Assembly: GCA_028683835.1 (NCBI GenBank)
Contig: JAQUHB010000001.1
Location: forward strand, 1 to 64,000
Reading direction: 5' to 3'
Length of the DNA: 64,000 nucleotides
DNA from: Sulfurimonadaceae bacterium
Lineage (GTDB): Bacteria > Campylobacterota > Campylobacteria > Campylobacterales > Sulfurimonadaceae
Both the position numbers and the translations under genes were made by a program. The notes under the pieces are model-generated. The model was not told the DNA's origin. It was given only the letters and a program-made list of their open reading frames with translations, and made no database searches. Each line of letters starts with the position of its first letter. The stretch's first letter is position 1. Shown here piece after piece: positions 45,897 through 53,796 of the stretch.

Positions 45897-46874
45897 TTAG
45901 AGCTCCTTTGTTTGTTCACGTTGAATAAGATCTGTAAGAGTTTCTTCAAGTGTCCATTTTGGTGAATGGTTGGTGAGTCGTAGTAATTTTTCTAAGTTGG
46001 GTTTACGATGATAAATTTCATCAAAATCTTTGCCATATGCGTCTTCATAAGAGGTATAAGTAATGTTAGAAGAAGATTGTGCAAACTCTTTCGTTAGATA
46101 CGCTAATTGATTGATAGTGATCTCACGCGCGGTGCCTACATTGATAACTTCTGCACGGCTTAGGGGATTGTTAGAAAGTAGATCAAGATAGATGATTGCA
46201 TCTCTAACATCTAAAAAAGCACGCTGTTGTGTACCATCTCCGTATATAGTTATATCTTCTGCCCTTACCGCTTGGTGGACAAACCTAGGAACAACCATTC
46301 CGTATTTTCCAGTTTGGTTTGGACCTATAATATTGAAAAAACGAACGACAGTCACATCAATGTTATACTGACGAGCATAAGATAGAGCGAATGCTTCATC
46401 GGCAAGTTTACTTATGGAATAGTTCCAACGACTGTTATGTCCTGGACTAATATGTAGTTCCATATCTTCGCTCAAGAGCTCATATTCAAAGCGATTGCCA
46501 TACACTTCAGAACTAGAAGCGATAATTAGCTTCGTATTCCAGTCAGTACTGTGCACAACTCTTAAAAGACGTTCACATCCAGCAATATTAGTTGCCAACA
46601 CTGATATAGGTTCTTTTAAGACTCTAAAAACACCTACAACAGCAGCCAAATGATAGATCCTATCAGCCCAAGCTACAGCTTTTTCTAGTTCTTTCCATAC
46701 GAGTATATCAACTTCATCAAATTTAAAATTAAGATGTTCGAGAAATAAAGAAATATTTTCAATCCTACCTGTAGAAAGATCATCTATAACGTGAACCTTG
46801 TCACCTTTATTGATATGATAGGCCACTAAATTGGATCCAATGAATCCCGCACCACCAGTAATTAATACATGCAT
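45897..46874 (-). CDS. NAD-dependent sugar epimerase/dehydratase (extended SDR)
   Basis: An extended short-chain dehydrogenase acting on a nucleotide sugar, probably a UDP-hexose(amine) C4 epimerase or a UDP-glucuronate decarboxylase. GGAGFIGS (NAD), the SSSEVYG serine and YSISK catalytic Tyr/Lys are present. ATG at 46874 (MHVLITGG) gives 325 residues; the longer frame from 46913 adds 13 residues not expected in the family. First gene of the exopolysaccharide operon. Its role together with the TviB-like dehydrogenase suggests that an epimerised aminouronate is a unit of the polymer. Confidence 0.88.
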   Translation of the reverse strand: MHVLITGGAGFIGSNLVAYHINKGDKVHVIDDLSTGRIENISLFLEHLNFKFDEVDILVWKELEKAVAWADRIYHLAAVVGVFRVLKEPISVLATNIAGCERLLRVVHSTDWNTKLIIASSSEVYGNRFEYELLSEDMELHISPGHNSRWNYSISKLADEAFALSYARQYNIDVTVVRFFNIIGPNQTGKYGMVVPRFVHQAVRAEDITIYGDGTQQRAFLDVRDAIIYLDLLSNNPLSRAEVINVGTAREITINQLAYLTKEFAQSSSNITYTSYEDAYGKDFDEIYHRKPNLEKLLRLTNHSPKWTLEETLTDLIQREQTKEL

Positions 46875-47080
46875 TTGATATATCCACCTTTCTAAACAAG
46901 AAAAATTAAACATACTTAAACTTCTACCTCACTCATCCTATCATAGTTTTTATAAAAAGTGACAAATTTTTACCTAAATTATAGATTATGCGTGAAAGAG
47001 CGTGTTTTTTGAGTTATTTAAATAGGGAATTTTTTTAACAAATGTAACATATGGTATTCTTTCAAAAAAAATGAGGTTAT

Positions 47081-47962
47081 ATGAAAATTTTTTTTAAAAT
47101 ACTATTTATTGTTATTATTGTTATGCTCTTGGATCTCCTTCGTTATATTATTTATCCCGATGTTTCTTCTCTTAAAAAAAATAATCCTGAGCTGAGTGCA
47201 TTTATGAAATATCGTGAGGCGCAGTGGGCAGATGAAAACAGAGATATAAAGATAAATAAAAAATGGGTAAGTATAAAACAGATCTCTCCAAATCTTATAA
47301 AAGCGGTACTCATCGGGGAAGATGACGGCTTTTATAAACATGATGGATTTGATGTTAAGGGGATGGAAAATGCGCTAGAGCGTAGTATGAAAAATGGTAC
47401 GCTTGCAGGAGGAAGTACTATCTCCCAACAGCTTTCCAAAAACCTTTATCTTTCTCCAAGTAAAAACCCTATTCGCAAGATTAAAGAGGCAATTATTACA
47501 TATAGAATTGAGAAAACTCTCTCTAAACGACGTATTTTAGAGATATATCTCAATGTTGCAGAGTGGGGTGACGGTATTTTTGGTATTGAAGCGGCGGCTC
47601 ATCATTACTATGGAAAGAGTGCAAAAAATTTAAGTGCGCAAGAAGCAGCACATTTAGCTGCAATTCTTCCAAATCCTATAAAATATTCCCCTTTGGGTGA
47701 TCAAAAATATGTGAAGTATCGCTCTGCAATCATCTATAAAATTATGATACGTCGTGGTGTTGTTCTACAATCATTTAAAGAGGTTATGACTCCACCAAAA
47801 AAAGATGAGATACCAGAAGATGAAATGAAACAAGACGGCAATCTGAGTGATCAGAATAAAGATGACACAAAGGTGCAGAATGTAGATCAAAACAGTAGTG
47901 AAAAAACTCTTTCAGGTGAGACAAGACCAGATATGCAAGTGCCCGTAGAGGATGAGAAGTAA
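47081..47962 (+). CDS. mtgA: Monofunctional peptidoglycan glycosyltransferase
   Basis: Polymerises lipid II into glycan strands in the periplasm. One N-terminal TM helix (FKILFIVIIVMLLDLL), then a GT51 domain with EDDGFYKHDGFD (catalytic Glu), GGSTISQQLSKNLYLS, KIKEAIITYRIEK and RRILEIYLNVAEWG. No transpeptidase domain. The C-terminal ~50 residues are an Asp/Glu/Lys-rich disordered tail, unlike most MtgA. GAGG precedes the ATG. Divergent from the exopolysaccharide operon. Confidence 0.94.
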   Translation: MKIFFKILFIVIIVMLLDLLRYIIYPDVSSLKKNNPELSAFMKYREAQWADENRDIKINKKWVSIKQISPNLIKAVLIGEDDGFYKHDGFDVKGMENALERSMKNGTLAGGSTISQQLSKNLYLSPSKNPIRKIKEAIITYRIEKTLSKRRILEIYLNVAEWGDGIFGIEAAAHHYYGKSAKNLSAQEAAHLAAILPNPIKYSPLGDQKYVKYRSAIIYKIMIRRGVVLQSFKEVMTPPKKDEIPEDEMKQDGNLSDQNKDDTKVQNVDQNSSEKTLSGETRPDMQVPVEDEK

Positions 47963-48074
47963 ACATTAAATGCTTAGATTAGTTTGCACTTGAAATATGT
48001 AGGAAACTAAAATTGTTATGAAGTTGTTAAATAATCTTGGCTAAAATATGTCAATATTTGTCAAGGATGTGTGG

Positions 48075-49961
48075 ATGAAGAGATTTTTATTTTTGCTGCT
48101 GGGTTTACTGGCAACATCGCTGTTTGCAAACAGCTTTTTGATGCCAGATCAGGCTTTTAAGCCTTCTGCAGTTTTAAATGATAAAGGGCAGATAGTTGTC
48201 GATGTAAAGCTTGGCGATGGCATCTACCTTTATGAAAAAGAGTTCAAGATATCTTTAAAAGACAGCAAAAATATTGCAATTTTAAAGTCAGAACTTCCAC
48301 AGAGTGTAGATCATGATGGAGATAAAGTTTATCTTGTCTCTCCCCATGTCATAGTCGATCTCAAAAACAATACAGATGTCAGTGGAATGCAAAAGATAGA
48401 TTTTGTGCTTGCTTTTCAAGGATGCTCGAACAAAGGACTTTGTTATGAGCCTCAGACGCATACTTATAGTTTTAATGTAGATGTTGCAAAACTAGGAGCA
48501 AAAACAGTTACAAAAGCTCCAGAAGCATTAAATGTTGCTAAGACTGAAAAAGTTGTTGAACCGCCAATAGTTGCTAAAACTGAAAAAAATGAAGAGACGC
48601 CAAGTGTAGAAAAAAATACAACAGTTCAAGCAGTCTCAAATACAACACAAAAAGTTCCTGAATCAGAGACTCAAAGCATAGCAGATACCCTCAAATCAGG
48701 CAATCTAGTATTGATTTTAGGTATGTTTTTTGTATTTGGACTTCTGCTCTCTTTGACTCCGTGTGTTTTTCCAATGATTCCGATCATCTCATCAGTCATA
48801 GTAGCACAAGGGGAAGGGCTTTCGACAAAACGTGCATTCTTTTTATCTATTGTATATGTGTTATCGATGTCTGTAGCATACACTTTTGCTGGAGTTTTAG
48901 CTGGTCTTTTTGGTTCAAATCTTCAAGCGGCCCTTCAAACTCCATGGGTTATTTATTCATTTGCCGGTATTTTTGTTGCACTTTCTCTTTCTATGTTTGA
49001 TTTGTATGAATTGCAGATGCCAAACTTTATACAGTCAAAACTTAGCTCTGCTACAGGGAAAAAAGGTGGAGTCATCGGTGTAGCTGTTATGGGCTTTTTA
49101 TCTGCTCTCATTGTTGGTCCTTGTGTGGCTGCACCGCTTGCTGGAGCTTTGGTTTACATTGGTCAAACGGGTAACGCACTTCTTGGCGGAGCGGCATTAT
49201 TTATGCTTTCTATTGGCATGGGAGTTCCTCTTATCATCGTTGGAACTGGTGCTGGGAAGTTTATGCCTCGTCCGGGAATGTGGATGGATACTGTTAAAAC
49301 CATCTTTGGCGTGATGATGCTAGGAGTGGCTGTATGGATGGTCTCCAGAATCTTGGATGAGGGCGTTGTTATGCTGCTTTGGGGTCTACTAGCCATAGCA
49401 ACTGGGATCCATTTTGGAGCACTTGAACCTTTACATGTCAACAATGGAGTGAAAGAAAATAGTATTAAAAAGATCGTTGCAGTACTTCTTACTCTTTATG
49501 GAACGGTTCTTTTTATAGGCTCGATCAGTGGTTCGAAAAATGTTCTCACGCCGCTTGATCAGTTTACTCAAAAAAGTTCAGCTATGGCATCGGAGATCAA
49601 AGCTGAAGGACTGAATTTTAAAATAGTGACAACTGAAGATGAGTTAAATGCTGCGCTAGAACAGGCAAAAGGTAAGAAAGTGATTTTAGATTTTGCAGCT
49701 GATTGGTGTACGGCATGTAAAGAGCTAGATGCGACGACTTTTAAAGATAAAGATGTAATTGCTAAGATGAAAGATTTTGTTCTTATTCGCGCAGATATTA
49801 CTGCAAATACAGATAAACAAAAAGCACTTTCAAAACGCTATGGTGTGTTTGGACCACCGGTTATTATTTTTATAGACAAGGATGGAAAAGTACTTGAAAA
49901 TGAAACAATCACTGGTTATAAAGAACCTGCAGAATTTTTAAAACATCTAGGAAACCTTTAA
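48075..49961 (+). CDS. dsbD: Thiol:disulfide interchange protein DsbD
   Basis: Carries electrons from cytoplasmic thioredoxin to periplasmic disulfide reductases. Signal peptide (MKRFLFLLLGLLATSLFA), the N-terminal DsbDalpha domain with the Cys pair in GCSNKGLCY, a linker of repeated Glu/Lys/Thr/Val, eight-TM core with TPCVFPM and GPCVAAP cysteines, and a C-terminal thioredoxin domain with CTAC. ATG at 48075 fits the signal peptide and has AAGGA about 9 bases upstream; a frame from 48048 adds nine residues. A hairpin at 49949-49969 includes its stop codon. Confidence 0.95.
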   Translation: MKRFLFLLLGLLATSLFANSFLMPDQAFKPSAVLNDKGQIVVDVKLGDGIYLYEKEFKISLKDSKNIAILKSELPQSVDHDGDKVYLVSPHVIVDLKNNTDVSGMQKIDFVLAFQGCSNKGLCYEPQTHTYSFNVDVAKLGAKTVTKAPEALNVAKTEKVVEPPIVAKTEKNEETPSVEKNTTVQAVSNTTQKVPESETQSIADTLKSGNLVLILGMFFVFGLLLSLTPCVFPMIPIISSVIVAQGEGLSTKRAFFLSIVYVLSMSVAYTFAGVLAGLFGSNLQAALQTPWVIYSFAGIFVALSLSMFDLYELQMPNFIQSKLSSATGKKGGVIGVAVMGFLSALIVGPCVAAPLAGALVYIGQTGNALLGGAALFMLSIGMGVPLIIVGTGAGKFMPRPGMWMDTVKTIFGVMMLGVAVWMVSRILDEGVVMLLWGLLAIATGIHFGALEPLHVNNGVKENSIKKIVAVLLTLYGTVLFIGSISGSKNVLTPLDQFTQKSSAMASEIKAEGLNFKIVTTEDELNAALEQAKGKKVILDFAADWCTACKELDATTFKDKDVIAKMKDFVLIRADITANTDKQKALSKRYGVFGPPVIIFIDKDGKVLENETITGYKEPAEFLKHLGNL

Positions 49962-49969
49962 GGTTTCCT
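49949..49969. terminator. Hairpin at the convergent dsbD/lpxA-like ends
   Basis: AGGAAACC and GGTTTCCT pair perfectly around TTTAA. The dsbD stop codon lies in the loop, and the LpxA-like gene ends 16 bases further. The T run is weak, so it may act in both directions only modestly. Confidence 0.55.
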
Positions 49970-49984
49970 CATATTTCTACTAAC

Positions 49985-50710
49985 TTATAAGTTACTGTTA
50001 CTAACAAACTCCGCAAACAGTTTTACATAGTTGTTTGAACTTTCTTCTTGAACTTTTTTAGCTAATTCTTTATCAACACGGTTATTGATAATCTTTTTGT
50101 ATGCAGCTTTTATCTCTTCTATGTCTTCACTGTTATTTAGTCTACGTCTAAGACCTATGATGTTAAGACCTTTGATTTTCGAGCGGTTTCCCTCGATCAG
50201 ACAAAACGGCGGGACGTCGTGGTTTACATAAGATGCTCCACCTATCATCACGCCTGTTCCGATATGATTATTTGCTTCTATCGTACTTAATCCGCCTATG
50301 ATAACACGCTCTTGGCATGTGACATTCTCATAGAGTCTTACAGCGTTTGTTAAAACACAGTTATTTGCAATTTTTACACCACTCATGATTTGAACATATG
50401 CCATGATAAAGTTATCATGACTGATATCTATATTTTCATTCTCTTCACTCTCTTGCGTGCCAATTTGAGCAAACTCACGTACATGTGTTCTTTCACCTAT
50501 ACGAATAACAGAGTTTTCATGACCGATCGTCGCAAAACTAAATAGCTTTACATCATCTTCTATAGTAACTTTCCCTTTCATGATAACATTTGAAGCGATG
50601 CTTACGTTTGCGCCGATAACACTCTCTTTACCGATAAAACAAAAAGGGCCTATAACAGCGCTTGAATCTATAATTGCGCCGTCTTCTATAATAGTTGTTT
50701 TATCTATCAT
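49985..50710 (-). CDS. LpxA-family acyltransferase lacking the catalytic histidine
   Basis: LpxA homologue, normally responsible for the first acylation of UDP-GlcNAc in lipid A synthesis. The 241-residue protein is a left-handed beta-helix with the C-terminal GLNIIGLRRRL helix typical of LpxA. Where LpxA proteins have AHIAHDC (catalytic His125 of E. coli), this reads VQIMSGV, with Gln107 and Ser110 at the two His positions; the usual PQDLKYKG loop is also shortened. Overlaps gnnA by 4 bases (ATGA). It may use the 3-amino sugar made by GnnA/GnnB with a different mechanism, have a separate role, or be inactive beside a canonical LpxA elsewhere. Confidence 0.8.
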   Translation of the reverse strand: MIDKTTIIEDGAIIDSSAVIGPFCFIGKESVIGANVSIASNVIMKGKVTIEDDVKLFSFATIGHENSVIRIGERTHVREFAQIGTQESEENENIDISHDNFIMAYVQIMSGVKIANNCVLTNAVRLYENVTCQERVIIGGLSTIEANNHIGTGVMIGGASYVNHDVPPFCLIEGNRSKIKGLNIIGLRRRLNNSEDIEEIKAAYKKIINNRVDKELAKKVQEESSNNYVKLFAEFVSNSNL

Positions 50711-51603
50711 GATTGGATTGCTATTTTTAAAGTGATGATACTGTCTTCTATGGTCGCCAAAGAACCGCGCTCACCCGTTTCTAAGTAGTTGATAAACATC
50801 TCAAGCTCTTTGATAAGCGGCTCATCTTTTTTGATATGGCATCCACGAACGACATAAGAGTTGTTTGTGCTAAATGCCGAGTATTCGGTGAGGCTTTGAG
50901 CGATAAGATCCGCTTCAAAATATGAGTCTTGACATGCCACTTCTATGCAACGTTTTTTAAACGGAGTGAGCCAATTGGTTGTGATATTTGCGATAACAGA
51001 ATCTGTAAGTTCGAAACTAAGGACTGCATTGTCTTCATGGTGATTATGGATCTTACGTGATTTAAAGATCGCCTGATCTAGGATATCTTTATGCGTAATA
51101 AAACGGATAAGGTCGATATCATGAACAGAAAGGTCAGTCAAAACGCCGACATCTGCGATGCGCGGAGGAAACGGTCCAACACGTGTTATAGCAACCGAGA
51201 AGATCTCTTTCCCTTCAAGTTCGTTTTTTAAAGCTTGAACGACAGGGTTAAATCTTTCAACATGCCCGACACAGCTTTTGATACCCGCTACTTCTACAGC
51301 TCTTAAAATCTCTTTTGCATCTTCGACAGTTGAAGCTGCCGGTTTTTCTATAAAGATATGCACACCTTTGGCCGCACATTTCAAAGCTACATCTTTGTGC
51401 AAAAATGTAGGAACAGCGATGATGACAGCATCTGGTTTTGCACTCTCTAACATCTCGTTTACATCATGGAAAAATGGCTCATTGTATGGATCATTTTGTA
51501 CAACGTCGCATAGCGCGCAGACTTCGACGTTATCGAGCATACTTAAAATGCGGTAATGGTTTTTTCCCATTGCTCCAAGACCGATGATTGCTACTTTCGT
51601 CAT
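50707..51603 (-). CDS. gnnA: Gfo/Idh/MocA oxidoreductase, GnnA-type
   Basis: NAD-dependent oxidoreductase, proposed to oxidise C3 of UDP-GlcNAc so that GnnB can aminate it, giving UDP-GlcNAc3N for amide-linked lipid A. The 298-residue protein has the Rossmann start IIGLGAMGKNHY and the catalytic lysine motif IEKPAA, then HVERFNPVV. The order lpxB-gnnB-gnnA-lpxA resembles that described for Acidithiobacillus ferrooxidans and Campylobacter. WbpB-type enzymes of O-antigen synthesis are an alternative, but the lpx neighbours favour GnnA. It follows gnnB by 2 bases. Confidence 0.85.
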   Translation of the reverse strand: MTKVAIIGLGAMGKNHYRILSMLDNVEVCALCDVVQNDPYNEPFFHDVNEMLESAKPDAVIIAVPTFLHKDVALKCAAKGVHIFIEKPAASTVEDAKEILRAVEVAGIKSCVGHVERFNPVVQALKNELEGKEIFSVAITRVGPFPPRIADVGVLTDLSVHDIDLIRFITHKDILDQAIFKSRKIHNHHEDNAVLSFELTDSVIANITTNWLTPFKKRCIEVACQDSYFEADLIAQSLTEYSAFSTNNSYVVRGCHIKKDEPLIKELEMFINYLETGERGSLATIEDSIITLKIAIQS

Positions 51604-51605
51604 GA

Positions 51606-52697
51606 TTATCCTTTGATCGCGTTTACTATAAATTCTTGTTGTTCGTTTGTAAGATATGGACTCATCGGAAGTGACATGATCTCCTCTGAGACTCTCTCAG
51701 AAATCGGGAAATCACCCGCTTTATATCCAAGATAGATAAACGCTTCTTGAAGATGCAGAGGCATCGGATAGTGCACAGCAGTCGGGATAGCTTGCTCACT
51801 TAATTTTGCAACCATTGATGCTCTGTCTTTTGTTCTTACAGAATATTGTGCATAAACGCTAGTGTTTTCATTTTCTATAAACGGAGTTACAACATCAGCA
51901 TCGGCAAGAAGTGTGGAATATCTTTGACCGATCTCTTGGCGCAGTTTGACCTCTTTGTCAAAATGGCGAAGTTTTACATCTAAAATAGCCGCTTGAACAG
52001 CGTCTAGACGGCCATTGATACCGATATATTTGTGTTTGTATCTTTCATTTTGTCCATGATTTAAGAGCATTCTCATTTTGCTTGCGAGCTCATCATCATC
52101 TGTGAATATCGCTCCGCCATCACCATAAGCACCAAGAGGTTTTGATGGGAAAAAGCTTGTACATCCTATAGTTGAAAGTGCGCAAGATTTTTTGCCTTTA
52201 TACTCAGCGCCAAAACTTTGACAAGCGTCTTCAATAACGACAAGATTGTGTTTATCAGCGATAGCATTGATCGCATCCATATCTGCACATTGGCCATAAA
52301 GAGAAACAGGAATGATCGCTTTTGTATTTTTCGTGATAACAGCTTCAATGCGTGAGGGATCAATATTATAAGTTTTTTCGTCAATATCTACAAAAACAGG
52401 TTTTGCACCTAAAAACGCGATCACTTCAGCAGTTGCGATGAAAGTAAAAGGAGTTGTAATGATTTCATCACCCGCTTTGATATCAAGTGCCATAAGAGCA
52501 AGTAAAAGTGCGTCTGTTCCGCTGCTGCAGCCAATAGCGTGTTTTACACCGGTATATGTTGCAAGGTTTTTTTCTAAACTATCAAGTTTTGGTCCGCCGA
52601 TGAATCCGGCACTTGCAAATACTTCACTTACTTCTTTATCTATCTCTGTTTTATACTCTTGATATTGTGCTTGCAAATCTATAAAATTGATCTTCAT
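51606..52697 (-). CDS. gnnB: DegT-family aminotransferase, GnnB-type
   Basis: PLP aminotransferase of 363 residues. GCSSGTDALLLAL, EDACQSFGAEY and the PLP lysine in FFPSKPLGAYGDGG are typical. GnnB transfers an amino group to the 3-keto sugar from GnnA. Start and lpxB stop overlap as TAATG. The result is UDP-2-acetamido-3-amino-2,3-dideoxyglucose, which makes acyl groups of lipid A amide-linked instead of ester-linked, a form resistant to alkaline hydrolysis. Confidence 0.87.
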   Translation of the reverse strand: MKINFIDLQAQYQEYKTEIDKEVSEVFASAGFIGGPKLDSLEKNLATYTGVKHAIGCSSGTDALLLALMALDIKAGDEIITTPFTFIATAEVIAFLGAKPVFVDIDEKTYNIDPSRIEAVITKNTKAIIPVSLYGQCADMDAINAIADKHNLVVIEDACQSFGAEYKGKKSCALSTIGCTSFFPSKPLGAYGDGGAIFTDDDELASKMRMLLNHGQNERYKHKYIGINGRLDAVQAAILDVKLRHFDKEVKLRQEIGQRYSTLLADADVVTPFIENENTSVYAQYSVRTKDRASMVAKLSEQAIPTAVHYPMPLHLQEAFIYLGYKAGDFPISERVSEEIMSLPMSPYLTNEQQEFIVNAIKG

Positions 52698-53740
52698 TAT
52701 TTATCCTCTATGATGGCTGCTACGGTCTTTGAACTTCCGTGGCTTAGGTAATTTCGTAATTCTTTTGAATTGTTTAAAAATTTCACTCTGTCAAACTTTT
52801 GATAAGCTTCAAAAAGGTTCTGTGCTGTGACATCCTTTTGAATGAATTCAGGATGTAAAGCCTCCTCTTTAAACTTGTCAAACATAATGTTGCTAAGTCC
52901 TATGTAGTCTAGTTTCACAAGTCGGCTTGCTATAAAATAGTCAAGCGGTTTTGCGATATAGCTCAGTATAAAAGGAACGCCAATGAGTGCAGCTTCCAAA
53001 GTAGCCGTTCCGCTACAGATAAAAGCAAAGTCACATTCACGCAAAGTTTGATGTGCGTCATAAACAATTTTAAATTCTGATAGGGTACCGTAAACTTCAT
53101 TTAACTCTTCTTTAGAAAACTGTTTTGGAACGATAATATACGCCTCACAGTCGAGTTTTTTTCGAAGTTCTCTAAAAATGGGCATCAATTTTTTGATCTC
53201 GCCTCGACGACTTCCTGGCATAAATGCTATTTTATTTGTATTTGTTACTTCCTCTTTAAACTCTTTGATTTCATCTAAAAGAGGATGCCCAACATAAGTA
53301 ATAGGTGCATTTTTGGAATAATAGCTTTTCTCAAACGGCAAGATCGAAGCAAGATGTGTAATTGTTTTTTCTAAAACAGGAATTCGCTTTTGTTTCCAAG
53401 CCCAAGCCTGTGGAAGGATGTAGTAGATGATCTCTTTGTCCGGGTATTTTTTGCGTATCTTTTTGGCAAGGGGGAGGTTGAAACCTGAAGAATCCATAAG
53501 TAAAATCTTGTCGCAATCACGCGCAAGGGAGACCATCTCATCGCTAAGTTTGAAAAAATATCTGAGTTTTTTTATGGCATCGACAAACCCCATAATTGCC
53601 AAAGAGGAAAGATCGACTAAGGGAGAACCAAGCTCTTTATCAAAGATTCCAACAAGTTCAACATCTGAACTAAGTTCTTGTTTAAGGGCTTTTAAGTGGA
53701 TATTTGAAGAGTGTTCGAGCGCGCTGACAAGAAGTTTCAA
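52697..53740 (-). CDS. lpxB: Lipid A disaccharide synthase
   Basis: Joins UDP-2,3-diacylglucosamine (or its 3-amino form) with lipid X to form the lipid A disaccharide. The 347-residue GT-B fold protein has YYILPQAWAWKQKRI, the PGSRRGEIKKLMPIF loop and SGTATLEAALIGVPFILSY. Shorter than the E. coli protein (382). First gene of the lpxB-gnnB-gnnA-lpxA unit, divergent from the dihydroorotase-like gene. Confidence 0.95.
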   Translation of the reverse strand: MKLLVSALEHSSNIHLKALKQELSSDVELVGIFDKELGSPLVDLSSLAIMGFVDAIKKLRYFFKLSDEMVSLARDCDKILLMDSSGFNLPLAKKIRKKYPDKEIIYYILPQAWAWKQKRIPVLEKTITHLASILPFEKSYYSKNAPITYVGHPLLDEIKEFKEEVTNTNKIAFMPGSRRGEIKKLMPIFRELRKKLDCEAYIIVPKQFSKEELNEVYGTLSEFKIVYDAHQTLRECDFAFICSGTATLEAALIGVPFILSYIAKPLDYFIASRLVKLDYIGLSNIMFDKFKEEALHPEFIQKDVTAQNLFEAYQKFDRVKFLNNSKELRNYLSHGSSKTVAAIIEDK

Positions 53741-53759
53741 AGTTTAAACCTTTTTAGTT

Positions 53760-53777
53760 TATAATTTTGAAATTATA
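53760..53777. promoter_or_regulatory. Overlapping divergent -10 boxes for lpxB and the dihydroorotase-like gene
   Basis: TATAAT on the plus strand at 53760-53765 lies 31 bases before the ATG at 53797; TATAAT on the minus strand at 53777-53772 lies 31 bases before the lpxB start. The two promoters face each other and cannot be used at the same time. Their position supports 53797, not 53767, as start of the plus-strand gene. Confidence 0.55.
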
Positions 53778-53796
53778 TCTAAAAGGTGTTGTCCAA

